DNA from: Corynebacterium sp. MSK008
GTDB lineage: Bacteria > Actinomycetota > Actinomycetes > Mycobacteriales > Mycobacteriaceae
Assembly (NCBI RefSeq): GCF_030232585.1
Contig: NZ_JASPJX010000001.1
Coordinates: 62,001 to 126,000, forward strand
Direction: 5' to 3'
DNA length: 64,000 nucleotides
Part shown: positions 44,341 through 51,482 of the stretch, in pieces
Numbering within the stretch: the stretch's first letter is position 1
Layout: each line of letters begins with the position of its first letter
The notes under the pieces: model-generated
The model's input: the letters and a program-made list of their open reading frames with translations, nothing else
Told to the model about the DNA's origin: nothing
Database searches by the model: none
Made by a program: the position numbers and the translations under genes

Positions 44341-44387
44341 AACGCCCCGGCGCGCTGGTTTCCCACCTGGGAAAACGCCGGGGCGTT
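44341..44387. terminator. Bidirectional terminator between convergent genes
   Basis: AACGCCCCGGCG (44341-44352) pairs exactly with CGCCGGGGCGTT (44376-44387). AAAA precedes the left arm, giving a T-run on the minus strand. It serves the hypothetical gene (+) and pepA (-). Confidence 0.75.
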
Positions 44388-44404
44388 GCCGACTTTTGCA
44401 AAAG

Positions 44405-45892
44405 CTATTGCTTATCGACGAGGCGCGACAACGTCTCCACAATCGTCCGCACAGGCGCGCCAGTGGCACGCTTCGGGGTGTAGCCGTAGGGGGCGCCGCC
44501 GTTCCAGGCGGGGCCGGCGATGTCGACGTGCGCCCACTCAACGTCCTCCGGCACGAAGCGGGACAGGTACAGACCGGCAAACAGCATGCCGCCGGTGCGC
44601 GCGTTGTGGGTGTTGCGGATGTCGGCGATGGGGGACTTCAGCTCGTCCTCCTGCTCCTCCAAAAGCGGCATGGCCCAAGCCTGCTCGCCCACGCCGCGGC
44701 CGGTTTCGGCGATGAGGTCGCGCAGCTCGTCGGAGCCCATCACGCCTGCGGTGCGGTTGCCCAGCGCCACCAGCTGCGCGCCGGTGAGCGTGGCGGTTTC
44801 GATGAGGTAGGCGGGGCCGTCTTCGCAGGCGCGGGCGATGGCGTCGGCAAGCACGAGGCGTCCCTCGGCGTCGGTGTTGATGACCTCGCTGGTGATGCCG
44901 CCGTAGTGGGTGATCACATCGCCCGGGCGGGTGGCGGTGCCGGACGGCATGTTCTCCGCCAGGGGCAGCCAGGCGTCGATGCGCACGGGCAGCTCAAGGC
45001 GCGCGGCCGCGGCGATCACGGCGAGCTGGGCTGCGGAGCCGCCCATGTCAGAGATCATGTCCTCCATGCCGGAGCCGGGCTTGAGCGAGATACCGCCGGT
45101 GTCGAACGTGATGCCCTTGCCCACCAGCGCGACCTTGGTCGATGCGCCGGCAGGCGCCCAGGTCAGGTGCACCAGGCGCGGCGGGCGCGAGGAGCCGCGG
45201 CCCACGGACAGGATGCCGCCGAAGCCCTGGTTTTCCAGCGCGGCCTCGTCGAGCACCTCGATGTCCAGGCCGGCCGTCGAGGCGACCTCGCCCATGATGT
45301 CGGCGTAGGACTCGGGGTAGAGGAAGTTTCCGGGGGTGTTGACCAGGTCGCGCGCCAGGTTCACGGACTCGGCGACAATCACGGCGGCGTTGTACTCGGC
45401 CTCGTCGGCGCCGACGACGGTGACCTCGGTGGTCTGCGGCGTTTCGGCATCGCTGTTCTCGTCGTCCTTCACCTCAGCCTGGGACTTCAGGCCGGTGTAG
45501 GTGTAGCCGCCCAAAAGCAGGCCCTCCACCACGGGGGCGACGCCGAACTCGGCGGAAATGGCGGCGCGCTCCACGTCGTTCAACGCGCGCGCTGCCGCGC
45601 CAACGCCGCGGCGGACGGCTTCGTCGTCGATCTCGGAGGCGTCGCCGAGGCCGAAGGCGGTGACCAGGGAGCCGTCGATAAGCAGACGCGTCACCTCGCC
45701 CTCGGTGCCCTTGGCGCCGACCGCAACCAGCGCCTCCAGCAGACCCTTCGGGGCGAGCGCGGTGACGGGGACCTCGATGCCGTCCTCGCCGTTCGCGACG
45801 GGGATGAGCAGCGCCGCACCTTCAGGGGCGGTGGCGCCGAGCGTTGTGCGCACCGTGGTGCCGCGGGCGGGGAGGCTGATGTCGAAGGCCAT
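44405..45892 (-). CDS. pepA: Leucyl aminopeptidase (M17)
   Basis: A 495-residue dizinc exopeptidase. The metal- and substrate-binding segments are VGKGITFDTGGISLKP near 263-278 and the signature NTDAEGRLVLAD near 343-354. The N-terminal regulatory domain is present. It releases N-terminal residues from peptides, and may take part in peptide turnover. AAAGGA precedes ATG 45892. The 11-mer lies over the last codons (44410-44420), encoding in antisense the Arg-Leu-Val-Asp-Lys region, and another is at 45673-45683. Confidence 0.95.
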   Translation of the reverse strand: MAFDISLPARGTTVRTTLGATAPEGAALLIPVANGEDGIEVPVTALAPKGLLEALVAVGAKGTEGEVTRLLIDGSLVTAFGLGDASEIDDEAVRRGVGAAARALNDVERAAISAEFGVAPVVEGLLLGGYTYTGLKSQAEVKDDENSDAETPQTTEVTVVGADEAEYNAAVIVAESVNLARDLVNTPGNFLYPESYADIMGEVASTAGLDIEVLDEAALENQGFGGILSVGRGSSRPPRLVHLTWAPAGASTKVALVGKGITFDTGGISLKPGSGMEDMISDMGGSAAQLAVIAAAARLELPVRIDAWLPLAENMPSGTATRPGDVITHYGGITSEVINTDAEGRLVLADAIARACEDGPAYLIETATLTGAQLVALGNRTAGVMGSDELRDLIAETGRGVGEQAWAMPLLEEQEDELKSPIADIRNTHNARTGGMLFAGLYLSRFVPEDVEWAHVDIAGPAWNGGAPYGYTPKRATGAPVRTIVETLSRLVDKQ

Positions 45893-45949
45893 GGATGTCC
45901 TTTCGTTGTGCGGGCAATTACACCCTGTGAGCGTACTGAACCGGGGGAG

Positions 45950-45955
45950 TACCCT
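45950..45955 (+). promoter_or_regulatory. -10 element for leaderless ilvE
   Basis: TACCCT is followed by 7 nt and the ATG at 45963; no Shine-Dalgarno sequence is visible. Confidence 0.45.
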
Positions 45956-45962
45956 GGTCCGT

Positions 45963-47069
45963 ATGGCTGAGATCGAATTCACAATCACCCCCACCGAAAA
46001 CCCCACGCCCGACGCCGAGCGCGCGAAGATCCTCGAAGACCCGGCGTTTGGCCAGCAGTTCACGGACCACATGGTCTCCATCGAGTGGGCCGAGGACGAA
46101 GGCTGGCACAACGCGCAGGTGCGCGCCTACGAGCCGATCTCGCTGGACCCCGCATCCAACGTGTTCCACTACGGCCAGGCCATCTTCGAGGGCCTGAAGG
46201 CTTACCGCCACGCCGACGGCAGCATCACCGCGTTCCGCCCGGAGCAGAACGCGAAGCGCCTGAACAATTCCGCCGAACGCATGGCCATGCCGGAGCTGCC
46301 GGAGGAGGTCTTCCTGGAGGCGGTGCGCCAGATCGTGGACATCGACAAAGACTGGGTGCCGGAGGCCGGCGGCGAGGCGTCGCTGTACCTGCGCCCGTTC
46401 ATGATCGGCACGGAAAAGACGCTGGGGGTCAAGCCGTCGTCGAGCTACAGCTTCTACATCATCGCGTCCCCGGCCGGCGCGTACTTCTCCGGCGGTATCA
46501 AGCCGGTCAGCGTGTGGATTTCCGAGGACTACGTCCGCGCGGCCCCCGGCGGCACCGGCGACGCGAAGTTCGCCGGCAACTACGCCGCGTCCCTGCTCGC
46601 GCAGCAGCAGGCGGCGGAGCAGGGCTGCGACCAGGTGGTGTGGCTCGACGCGATCGAGCGCAAGTACATCGAGGAGATGGGCGGCATGAACCTCATGTTC
46701 GTCGAGGGCTCGGGCGCGGACGCGAAGATCATCACCCCTGAGCTGACCGGCTCGCTGCTGCCGGGTATCACCCGCAAGTCCCTGCTGCAGGTGGCCGAGG
46801 ACCTGGGCTACACCGCAGAGGAGCGCAAGATCACCGTCGAGCAGTGGCGCTCCGGCGTCGAGGACGGCACGATCACCGAGACCATGGCGTGCGGCACCGC
46901 GGCCGTGATCACCCCGGTCGGCACCGTGAAGTCCAACGAGGGCGAGTTCACGGTGAACAACAACGAGGCCGGCGAGATCACCATGGCCATGCGCGAGCGC
47001 CTCCGCGGCATCCAGACCGGCGAGGCGGAGGACACCCACGGCTGGAACACCGTGCTCATCGAGAGCTAG
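45963..47069 (+). CDS. ilvE: Branched-chain amino acid aminotransferase
   Basis: A 368-residue class IV PLP aminotransferase. Conserved blocks are VFHYGQAIFEGLKAYRH near 62, the PLP lysine in GDAKFAGNYAASL near 202, EEMGGMNLMFV near 237 and GTAAVITPVG near 313. It interconverts Ile, Leu and Val with their keto acids. The ATG at 45963 appears leaderless. Its TAG stop shares CTAG with the TAG stop of the convergent cobT, so the two genes overlap by 4 bp and no terminator lies between them. Confidence 0.97.
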   Translation: MAEIEFTITPTENPTPDAERAKILEDPAFGQQFTDHMVSIEWAEDEGWHNAQVRAYEPISLDPASNVFHYGQAIFEGLKAYRHADGSITAFRPEQNAKRLNNSAERMAMPELPEEVFLEAVRQIVDIDKDWVPEAGGEASLYLRPFMIGTEKTLGVKPSSSYSFYIIASPAGAYFSGGIKPVSVWISEDYVRAAPGGTGDAKFAGNYAASLLAQQQAAEQGCDQVVWLDAIERKYIEEMGGMNLMFVEGSGADAKIITPELTGSLLPGITRKSLLQVAEDLGYTAEERKITVEQWRSGVEDGTITETMACGTAAVITPVGTVKSNEGEFTVNNNEAGEITMAMRERLRGIQTGEAEDTHGWNTVLIES

Positions 47070-48052
47070 TTGCCTATCGACGCACCTTCGGCCAGCACCT
47101 CTCCCGCCAACTCCGCCGCGAGGTTGAGCTGGCCGAGCGCGGCCAGGGCCCCTGCGCCCTGGCCCGTTTTCATTTCCAGCGCCAGTACCGGCGTCAGATT
47201 GAGCGCCTCGAGGCAGCCAGCGTGGGCCGGTTCCGCGGTGGACTGGCCGGCGATGAGCCAGTCCTTGGTGCCGGGGGCGAGGCGCTCAGCCACGTAGGCG
47301 GCGAGGGTGGGGTAGGCCTCGCCGATGAGCACCGGGGTGCGCCGCGCTGCCGATTGGGCGATCAGGCCCACCAGGAAGGCGAAGTCCGGGCCGGTGAGTT
47401 CGGCGCAGACGCGCTCGGTGTCCTCGCGGAAGTCGCGGACGCGGAACATCGCGTCGCGCACCGCGGCGACTTTGACCTTCCACACCTTGTCGTTGATGCC
47501 GGAGCCGCGGCCGATGGCCTTGGCCGGCTCTGTGCGGGTGAATACGCCGTAGACGGCCGCGGCGATGGTGGTGTTGCCCACCCCGATATCGCCGGGGATG
47601 ATCACATCCGCCCCGGAATCGATCTCGTTGTCCGCCACCTCCGCACCGGCGGCAAGCGCGGCGTCGAACACCTCGGGGGAGGTGGCGGGCTCCACGTCGA
47701 TGGCGCCGGTGGGCGCTTCGAGGTAGTCGTCGATGAACCGCACCGTCGCTCCCGCCAGACGCGCCGCGGCGTGGGCCGGGCCGCCGCCTGCGCGCAGCTG
47801 CTCGGCCTGTGTGTCGCCCGCGTTTTCGGTCCACGCGGACACGCCGCGCGCGGCCACGCCGTGCTTGCCCGCCACAACCACCACCCGCGGGCGGGCAAAC
47901 GGGGTGGGGACGTCCTTGCCCTGTACCGAGGCGATTCTGGACGCCAGGGAGCCCAGCCTGCCCAGCGCGAGCCCTGCGGCAGAGCCCGCCAACGCGTCGG
48001 CGACGGCGTGGCCGTGGGATTGCTTCGGGGCCTCAACCGGCGGAAACTGCAT
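47066..48052 (-). CDS. cobT: CobT-like nicotinate-nucleotide:DMB phosphoribosyltransferase
   Basis: A 328-residue protein of the CobT family, which activates dimethylbenzimidazole for the lower ligand of cobamides. Family blocks are AGKHGVAARGVSAW near 61, IPGDIGVGNTTIAAAV near 151, GRGSGIND and PVLIGEAYP. At the place of the catalytic Glu (LGEGSGA in Salmonella) the sequence reads KTGQGAGALAAL, so Gln replaces Glu. The usual cobU and cobS neighbours are absent from the window. GAAGG lies 9 nt before ATG 48052. Function may be altered. Confidence 0.85.
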   Translation of the reverse strand: MQFPPVEAPKQSHGHAVADALAGSAAGLALGRLGSLASRIASVQGKDVPTPFARPRVVVVAGKHGVAARGVSAWTENAGDTQAEQLRAGGGPAHAAARLAGATVRFIDDYLEAPTGAIDVEPATSPEVFDAALAAGAEVADNEIDSGADVIIPGDIGVGNTTIAAAVYGVFTRTEPAKAIGRGSGINDKVWKVKVAAVRDAMFRVRDFREDTERVCAELTGPDFAFLVGLIAQSAARRTPVLIGEAYPTLAAYVAERLAPGTKDWLIAGQSTAEPAHAGCLEALNLTPVLALEMKTGQGAGALAALGQLNLAAELAGEVLAEGASIGN

Positions 48053-48055
48053 GGC

Positions 48056-48769
48056 CTAGACCTTCGCGCCCACGGCCACGCGCGGCTTCGGGGTGCGCCA
48101 GTTGCGCGGCTGGGTGGCGCGGGAGAAGGCGTACATGCCCAGGCCGAAGCCGGTGTTGGCCTCCGGGAACTTCTCGCGCACTGCGCGGTTGGCGCGGATG
48201 CCGATGATGACACCCTCGATGAAGATGGTCAGCATAAACAGCAGGCTCAGCAGCGACAGCACGGCGGACACGCGCGGCAGCCAAGTGCCGATCAGCATGA
48301 TCAGCAAAAGCACCAGCGCGGCCGGCATGACGTAGTTGTTGAAAAAGCGCTTGGAGTCCACCCAGTCGCGCACGAACCCGCGTACCTCGCCGCGGTCGCG
48401 CTCGGTGAGGTAGCGCTCGTCGCCGGCGTCCATGCGGGCCTGGATTTCGCGGTTGCGGGCGCGGTTTTCCTCCCGCACCTGCTTCTTGTGCGCCTTCCAC
48501 TCCTCTTTGGACATGGTCTTCTTCAGCTCTTTTTCGCGCTGACGGATCTGCGCCGGGGTGGCGGCGTTGGGGTCGCGCACCACGCCGCGCTTGATCTCTT
48601 GGTCGATGCGCTTCGGCGTCGGGCGGCCCTTTGGCGGGGTGTAGCCCTTGGGGAGCTTCTTCTCCGCCTGCTCGGCCTGCTCGGCCGTATCGGCCTCAGG
48701 CAGCTCGACCTTCGTCGAGCCCTGCGCCGCGTTTGCGCTCTGCTCGGATTTCTGCCAGGGAAGTTTCAC
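48056..48769 (-). CDS. DUF3043 membrane protein
   Basis: A 237-residue actinobacterial protein. The N-terminal 130 residues are charged and cytosolic (GRPTPKRIDQEIKRGV, KEEWKAHKKQVREENRARNR). Two membrane helices follow (about 150-172 and 176-198) with a short basic tail. Function unknown. GTG 48769 lies 7 nt behind TAGCCT on the minus strand (48782-48777), so it is probably leaderless. cobT starts 3 bp after its stop, forming an operon. Confidence 0.87.
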   Translation of the reverse strand: MKLPWQKSEQSANAAQGSTKVELPEADTAEQAEQAEKKLPKGYTPPKGRPTPKRIDQEIKRGVVRDPNAATPAQIRQREKELKKTMSKEEWKAHKKQVREENRARNREIQARMDAGDERYLTERDRGEVRGFVRDWVDSKRFFNNYVMPAALVLLLIMLIGTWLPRVSAVLSLLSLLFMLTIFIEGVIIGIRANRAVREKFPEANTGFGLGMYAFSRATQPRNWRTPKPRVAVGAKV

Positions 48770-48776
48770 GCTCAAT

Positions 48777-48782
48777 AGGCTA
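48777..48782 (-). promoter_or_regulatory. -10 element for leaderless DUF3043 gene
   Basis: Minus-strand TAGCCT, then exactly 7 nt, then the GTG at 48769. Confidence 0.5.
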
Positions 48783-48909
48783 CAAGGCCCGCGCGCGGGA
48801 GTGGAATAACCCGGCACGCCTACCGGTTGCACTGTGCATGGCCGGTGGCGCGTAGCATGGGCGCCACTCCACATCGAAAGACTTGAGTCGAGGCACGAAG
48901 GAGACTGCA

Positions 48910-49254
48910 ATGACTGCCCCCACCTCTACTACCGGCGTGAACCTGACCGAGGCCGCCGCGGCGAAGGCGAAGGCCCTGCTTGATCAGGAGGGCCGCAACG
49001 ACCTGTCCCTGCGTATCGCTGTTCAGCCGGGCGGCTGCGCTGGCCTGCGCTACCAGCTCTACTTCGACGACCGTGACCTGGACGGCGACAAGGCCGACGA
49101 GGTCGGCGGCGTGCGCCTGGTCGTGGACAAGATGAGTGTGCCGTACCTCATGGGCGCGACCATCGACTTCGCGGACACCATCGAGCAGCAGGGCTTCACC
49201 ATCGACAACCCGAACGCCGGTTCCGCCTGCGCTTGCGGCGACAGCTTCAACTAA
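48910..49254 (+). CDS. erpA: Iron-sulfur cluster insertion protein (HesB/IscA/ErpA type)
   Basis: A 114-residue A-type carrier delivering Fe-S clusters to apoproteins. The three ligand cysteines are Cys43 in GGCAGLRY and Cys107/Cys109 in SACACGDSF. GAAGGAGA precedes ATG 48910. A strong terminator follows. A shortened, almost identical copy of its middle part occurs 1.3 kb downstream (50387-50523) and lacks all three cysteines. Candidate clients in the window are LipA and the Rieske protein QcrA. Confidence 0.94.
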   Translation: MTAPTSTTGVNLTEAAAAKAKALLDQEGRNDLSLRIAVQPGGCAGLRYQLYFDDRDLDGDKADEVGGVRLVVDKMSVPYLMGATIDFADTIEQQGFTIDNPNAGSACACGDSFN

Positions 49255-49274
49255 GCACTCCCTGCTTATCGACG

Positions 49275-49306
49275 AAAGCTCCGCACCACCGACGGTGCGG
49301 AGCTTT
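49275..49306. terminator. Bidirectional terminator after erpA
   Basis: AAAGCTCCGCACC (49275-49287) pairs perfectly with GGTGCGGAGCTTT (49294-49306), followed by TT. It separates erpA from the convergent S41-type gene. An 11-mer copy abuts it (49264-49274). Confidence 0.85.
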
Positions 49307-49314
49307 TTCACGCC

Positions 49315-50301
49315 TTAGCTGCAGCCGTGTTCCTCGGCGAGCCACGCGAGGGCTGCGTCTTCGTCGCCGGGCTCATCGGGCTGAATCGGGTCCTCGGAGA
49401 AAATTTCGCCCGTGCGTGCCTTATCTTTCGCAATGGTCAGCATCAGTGCGCTGCCATCGGGGAAGTCGTAGACCATGTTGGCTGAGGCGTAGCCGGCTGT
49501 CGGGGCCCCGAAACTCCTCGAGTTGTCCAAGCCTCGGAACGCCAGCATGGTCGCTTCGGCGGAAGACGCGGTGTCGCCGTCGACAAGCACTGCGACCGGC
49601 GCGTCCCACTTGCCGCCGGAGGTAGTCGTCGGACTACCGCCGCCGCGCACCCCGTTGCCCTCGATTGTTACGGGGCTGGAGTATGCGTTGGAGACAAACT
49701 CCAGCGCCGTGCCGTCCGGTAGCAGGGGAGAGACCCCGGCGAGCATCGGCCCCATGTCGCCTCCGTCGTTTCCGCGGAGGTCCACCACCGCGCCGCAGGC
49801 ACCGCCGTCGCGAGCGGCAGTCAACCCCTTGGCAAGCGTGTCGGCGTAGTGCTGGCCGTCGTCGTGACGGCCCACACCGGGCACAGTCGCCCAGGCCACG
49901 CCGTCCCTGACATTCACAGACGGGGAGCGGGTGTCCGCTTCACTTGCGTTGTCCTGCTCGGCACCAGGCTCGATGAGCTTGGAGTGCTTGCCGCCGGCAG
50001 CCTTCACGGCATCGTTGAGGGCCGAGCGGACGTCGTCACGCGAAGATGCCCCCTGAACCGCATCTTCGGCTGCGGCGCGCGCGGCCTGGAACTCCGCGGA
50101 GTCGCCGTAGATGCCCTCCTCCGACAGATCCAACACTGTCTTTGCGTAGCGGCTTGGTGTGTCTGTGCCCCAGAATCGCGCGGTTCCCGAAACCTTCGCG
50201 GTCATGGTGGGGCCGTAGACGAACGCGACGGCGACGGCGACAAGCATGAGCGCGGCGAGGACGCCGCCTACTGCGATGAGGACTTTCCGTGCAGTTGACA
50301 T
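49315..50301 (-). CDS. S41-type peptidase-like exported protein, paralogue 1
   Basis: A 328-residue protein with an N-terminal membrane helix (VLIAVGGVLAALMLVAVAVAF) that anchors an external domain. AAGGKHSKLIEP, VVDLRGNDGGDMGPMLAGVSPLLP, VAVLVDGDTASSAEATMLAF and SFGAPTAGYAS are the S41 (tail-specific/tricorn-like) blocks. Ser in TASSAE is the likely nucleophile and His in GGKHS a candidate base; the Lys of CtpA-type enzymes (GKG) is Tyr here. It is therefore more like the Ser/His subgroup. It is a paralogue of the next minus-strand gene, with a common C-terminus WLAEEHGCS. Confidence 0.82.
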   Translation of the reverse strand: MSTARKVLIAVGGVLAALMLVAVAVAFVYGPTMTAKVSGTARFWGTDTPSRYAKTVLDLSEEGIYGDSAEFQAARAAAEDAVQGASSRDDVRSALNDAVKAAGGKHSKLIEPGAEQDNASEADTRSPSVNVRDGVAWATVPGVGRHDDGQHYADTLAKGLTAARDGGACGAVVDLRGNDGGDMGPMLAGVSPLLPDGTALEFVSNAYSSPVTIEGNGVRGGGSPTTTSGGKWDAPVAVLVDGDTASSAEATMLAFRGLDNSRSFGAPTAGYASANMVYDFPDGSALMLTIAKDKARTGEIFSEDPIQPDEPGDEDAALAWLAEEHGCS

Positions 50302-50366
50302 GCAACCTATTCAACCAGGCAGCCGTGCTGTAGGCAGCCGGATCCGTCGGAAAATGGCTGCGTTAG

Positions 50367-50523
50367 CGCGGATGGTGTCCTGCGTCCAGCCGGGCGGCTA
50401 CCTGGACGGCGACAAGGCCGACGAGGTCGGCGGCGTGCGCCTGGTCGTGGACAAGATGAGCGTGCCGTACCTCATGGGCGCGACCATCGACTTCGCGGAC
50501 ACCATCGAGCAGCAGGGCTTCAC
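50367..50523 (+). pseudogene. Chimeric ltsA/erpA fragment
   Basis: Bases 50367-50392 match 51671-51696 inside ltsA at 25 of 26 positions. From 50387 the sequence continues as erpA: 50387-50399 equals 49024-49036, then 39 bp (13 codons) are missing, then 50400-50523 equals 49076-49199 at 123 of 124 positions. The joins fall in CAGCCG shared by both donors. The open frame continues but lacks the cluster cysteines. It ends 2 bp before the stop codon of the second S41-type gene. Counted by eye. Confidence 0.85.
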
Positions 50524-50525
50524 GC

Positions 50526-51476
50526 TTAGCTGCAGCCATGCTCCTCAGCGAGCCACCGTTTGGCGGCGGGAAGTGTCTCGCTCAGACGGGCATCCACGTC
50601 TGGCGGGACGGAGACGTACTCGAATGTCTCGCCGGTGCGAGCTACGAAATACCCGTCGGTGATGACTAGCGCGGAGCCGTCGGGAAAGTCGAAGATGGCG
50701 TTCGATGAGGCGAGCCCGCTGGTGGGGGCGCCGAAGCTTTGCGAGCGCTCAAGCCCGCGAAACGCCATCATTGCCAGCTCTCCCGCGGACGCGGTAGCCC
50801 CGTCCACAAGCACGGCAACTGGAGCGTCCCACTTGCCGGCGGTGTTGTTTTCAACTTCCAGCGGTTCCCGGTCGAAGGTACTGTCCCACCAGATCACCGG
50901 GCCTTCCGGTAGGAGAGGGGACAGTCCCTCCATCATCGGGCGCGCGTTGCCGCCGTAGTTGCCCCGCAGATCCACGATGGTGCCGCATGCGCCGCTGTCG
51001 CGGGCGTCCGCAAGGCCGCCTGCCAGCGCCTCCGCATAGGACTTGCCGTCCATGTTCCGGCTGATTGCCGGGACGGTGGCGAGGGCGATCCCGCCGTCGC
51101 GAGTGACCTCAGCCTGCGCTGGGGCGGCGGGGGAGGCGTCACGCTCGGCTTCCGCGCCCGGGCGCAACAACCCGGAGTGCCGGCCGCCGGCCGCACGCGC
51201 CGCCTCGTGGATCAGCGGGTAGAGCTCCTCGCGGCTGGTCGCGTGCTTCGCGGCGTCTTCGACCGCCGCCCGGGCCTCGGCGTAGCGCTCCGTATCCGCG
51301 TAGACGCCATTGTCAGCCAGCTCGAGGGCTGTCTGGGCGTAGCGCGCGGGGGTGTCGGTGCCGAAAAACCGGGCCTGGCCGTTGAGTTTCGCCGTGTACG
51401 TCGGGCCCCAGACGTACGCCACAGCAAGGACGGCGATGAGCACCACCGCCGTGACCGCCCCGAGGATCTTCCGCAT
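50526..51476 (-). CDS. S41-type peptidase-like exported protein, paralogue 2
   Basis: A 316-residue paralogue of the gene at 49315-50301. It has an N-terminal membrane helix (AVTAVVLIAVLAVAYVW), shared FFGTDTPARYAQ and AAGGRHSGLL text, IVDLRGNYGGNARPM, VAVLVDGATASAGELAMMAF and SFGAPTSGLASSN. Ser in TASAGE is the likely nucleophile. Like its partner it lacks the CtpA lysine. It begins 6 bp after the ltsA stop, so it is probably co-transcribed with ltsA. It may process cell-envelope proteins. Clear divergence between the two paralogues implies an old duplication. Confidence 0.82.
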   Translation of the reverse strand: MRKILGAVTAVVLIAVLAVAYVWGPTYTAKLNGQARFFGTDTPARYAQTALELADNGVYADTERYAEARAAVEDAAKHATSREELYPLIHEAARAAGGRHSGLLRPGAEAERDASPAAPAQAEVTRDGGIALATVPAISRNMDGKSYAEALAGGLADARDSGACGTIVDLRGNYGGNARPMMEGLSPLLPEGPVIWWDSTFDREPLEVENNTAGKWDAPVAVLVDGATASAGELAMMAFRGLERSQSFGAPTSGLASSNAIFDFPDGSALVITDGYFVARTGETFEYVSVPPDVDARLSETLPAAKRWLAEEHGCS

Positions 51477-51482
51477 GATGAT

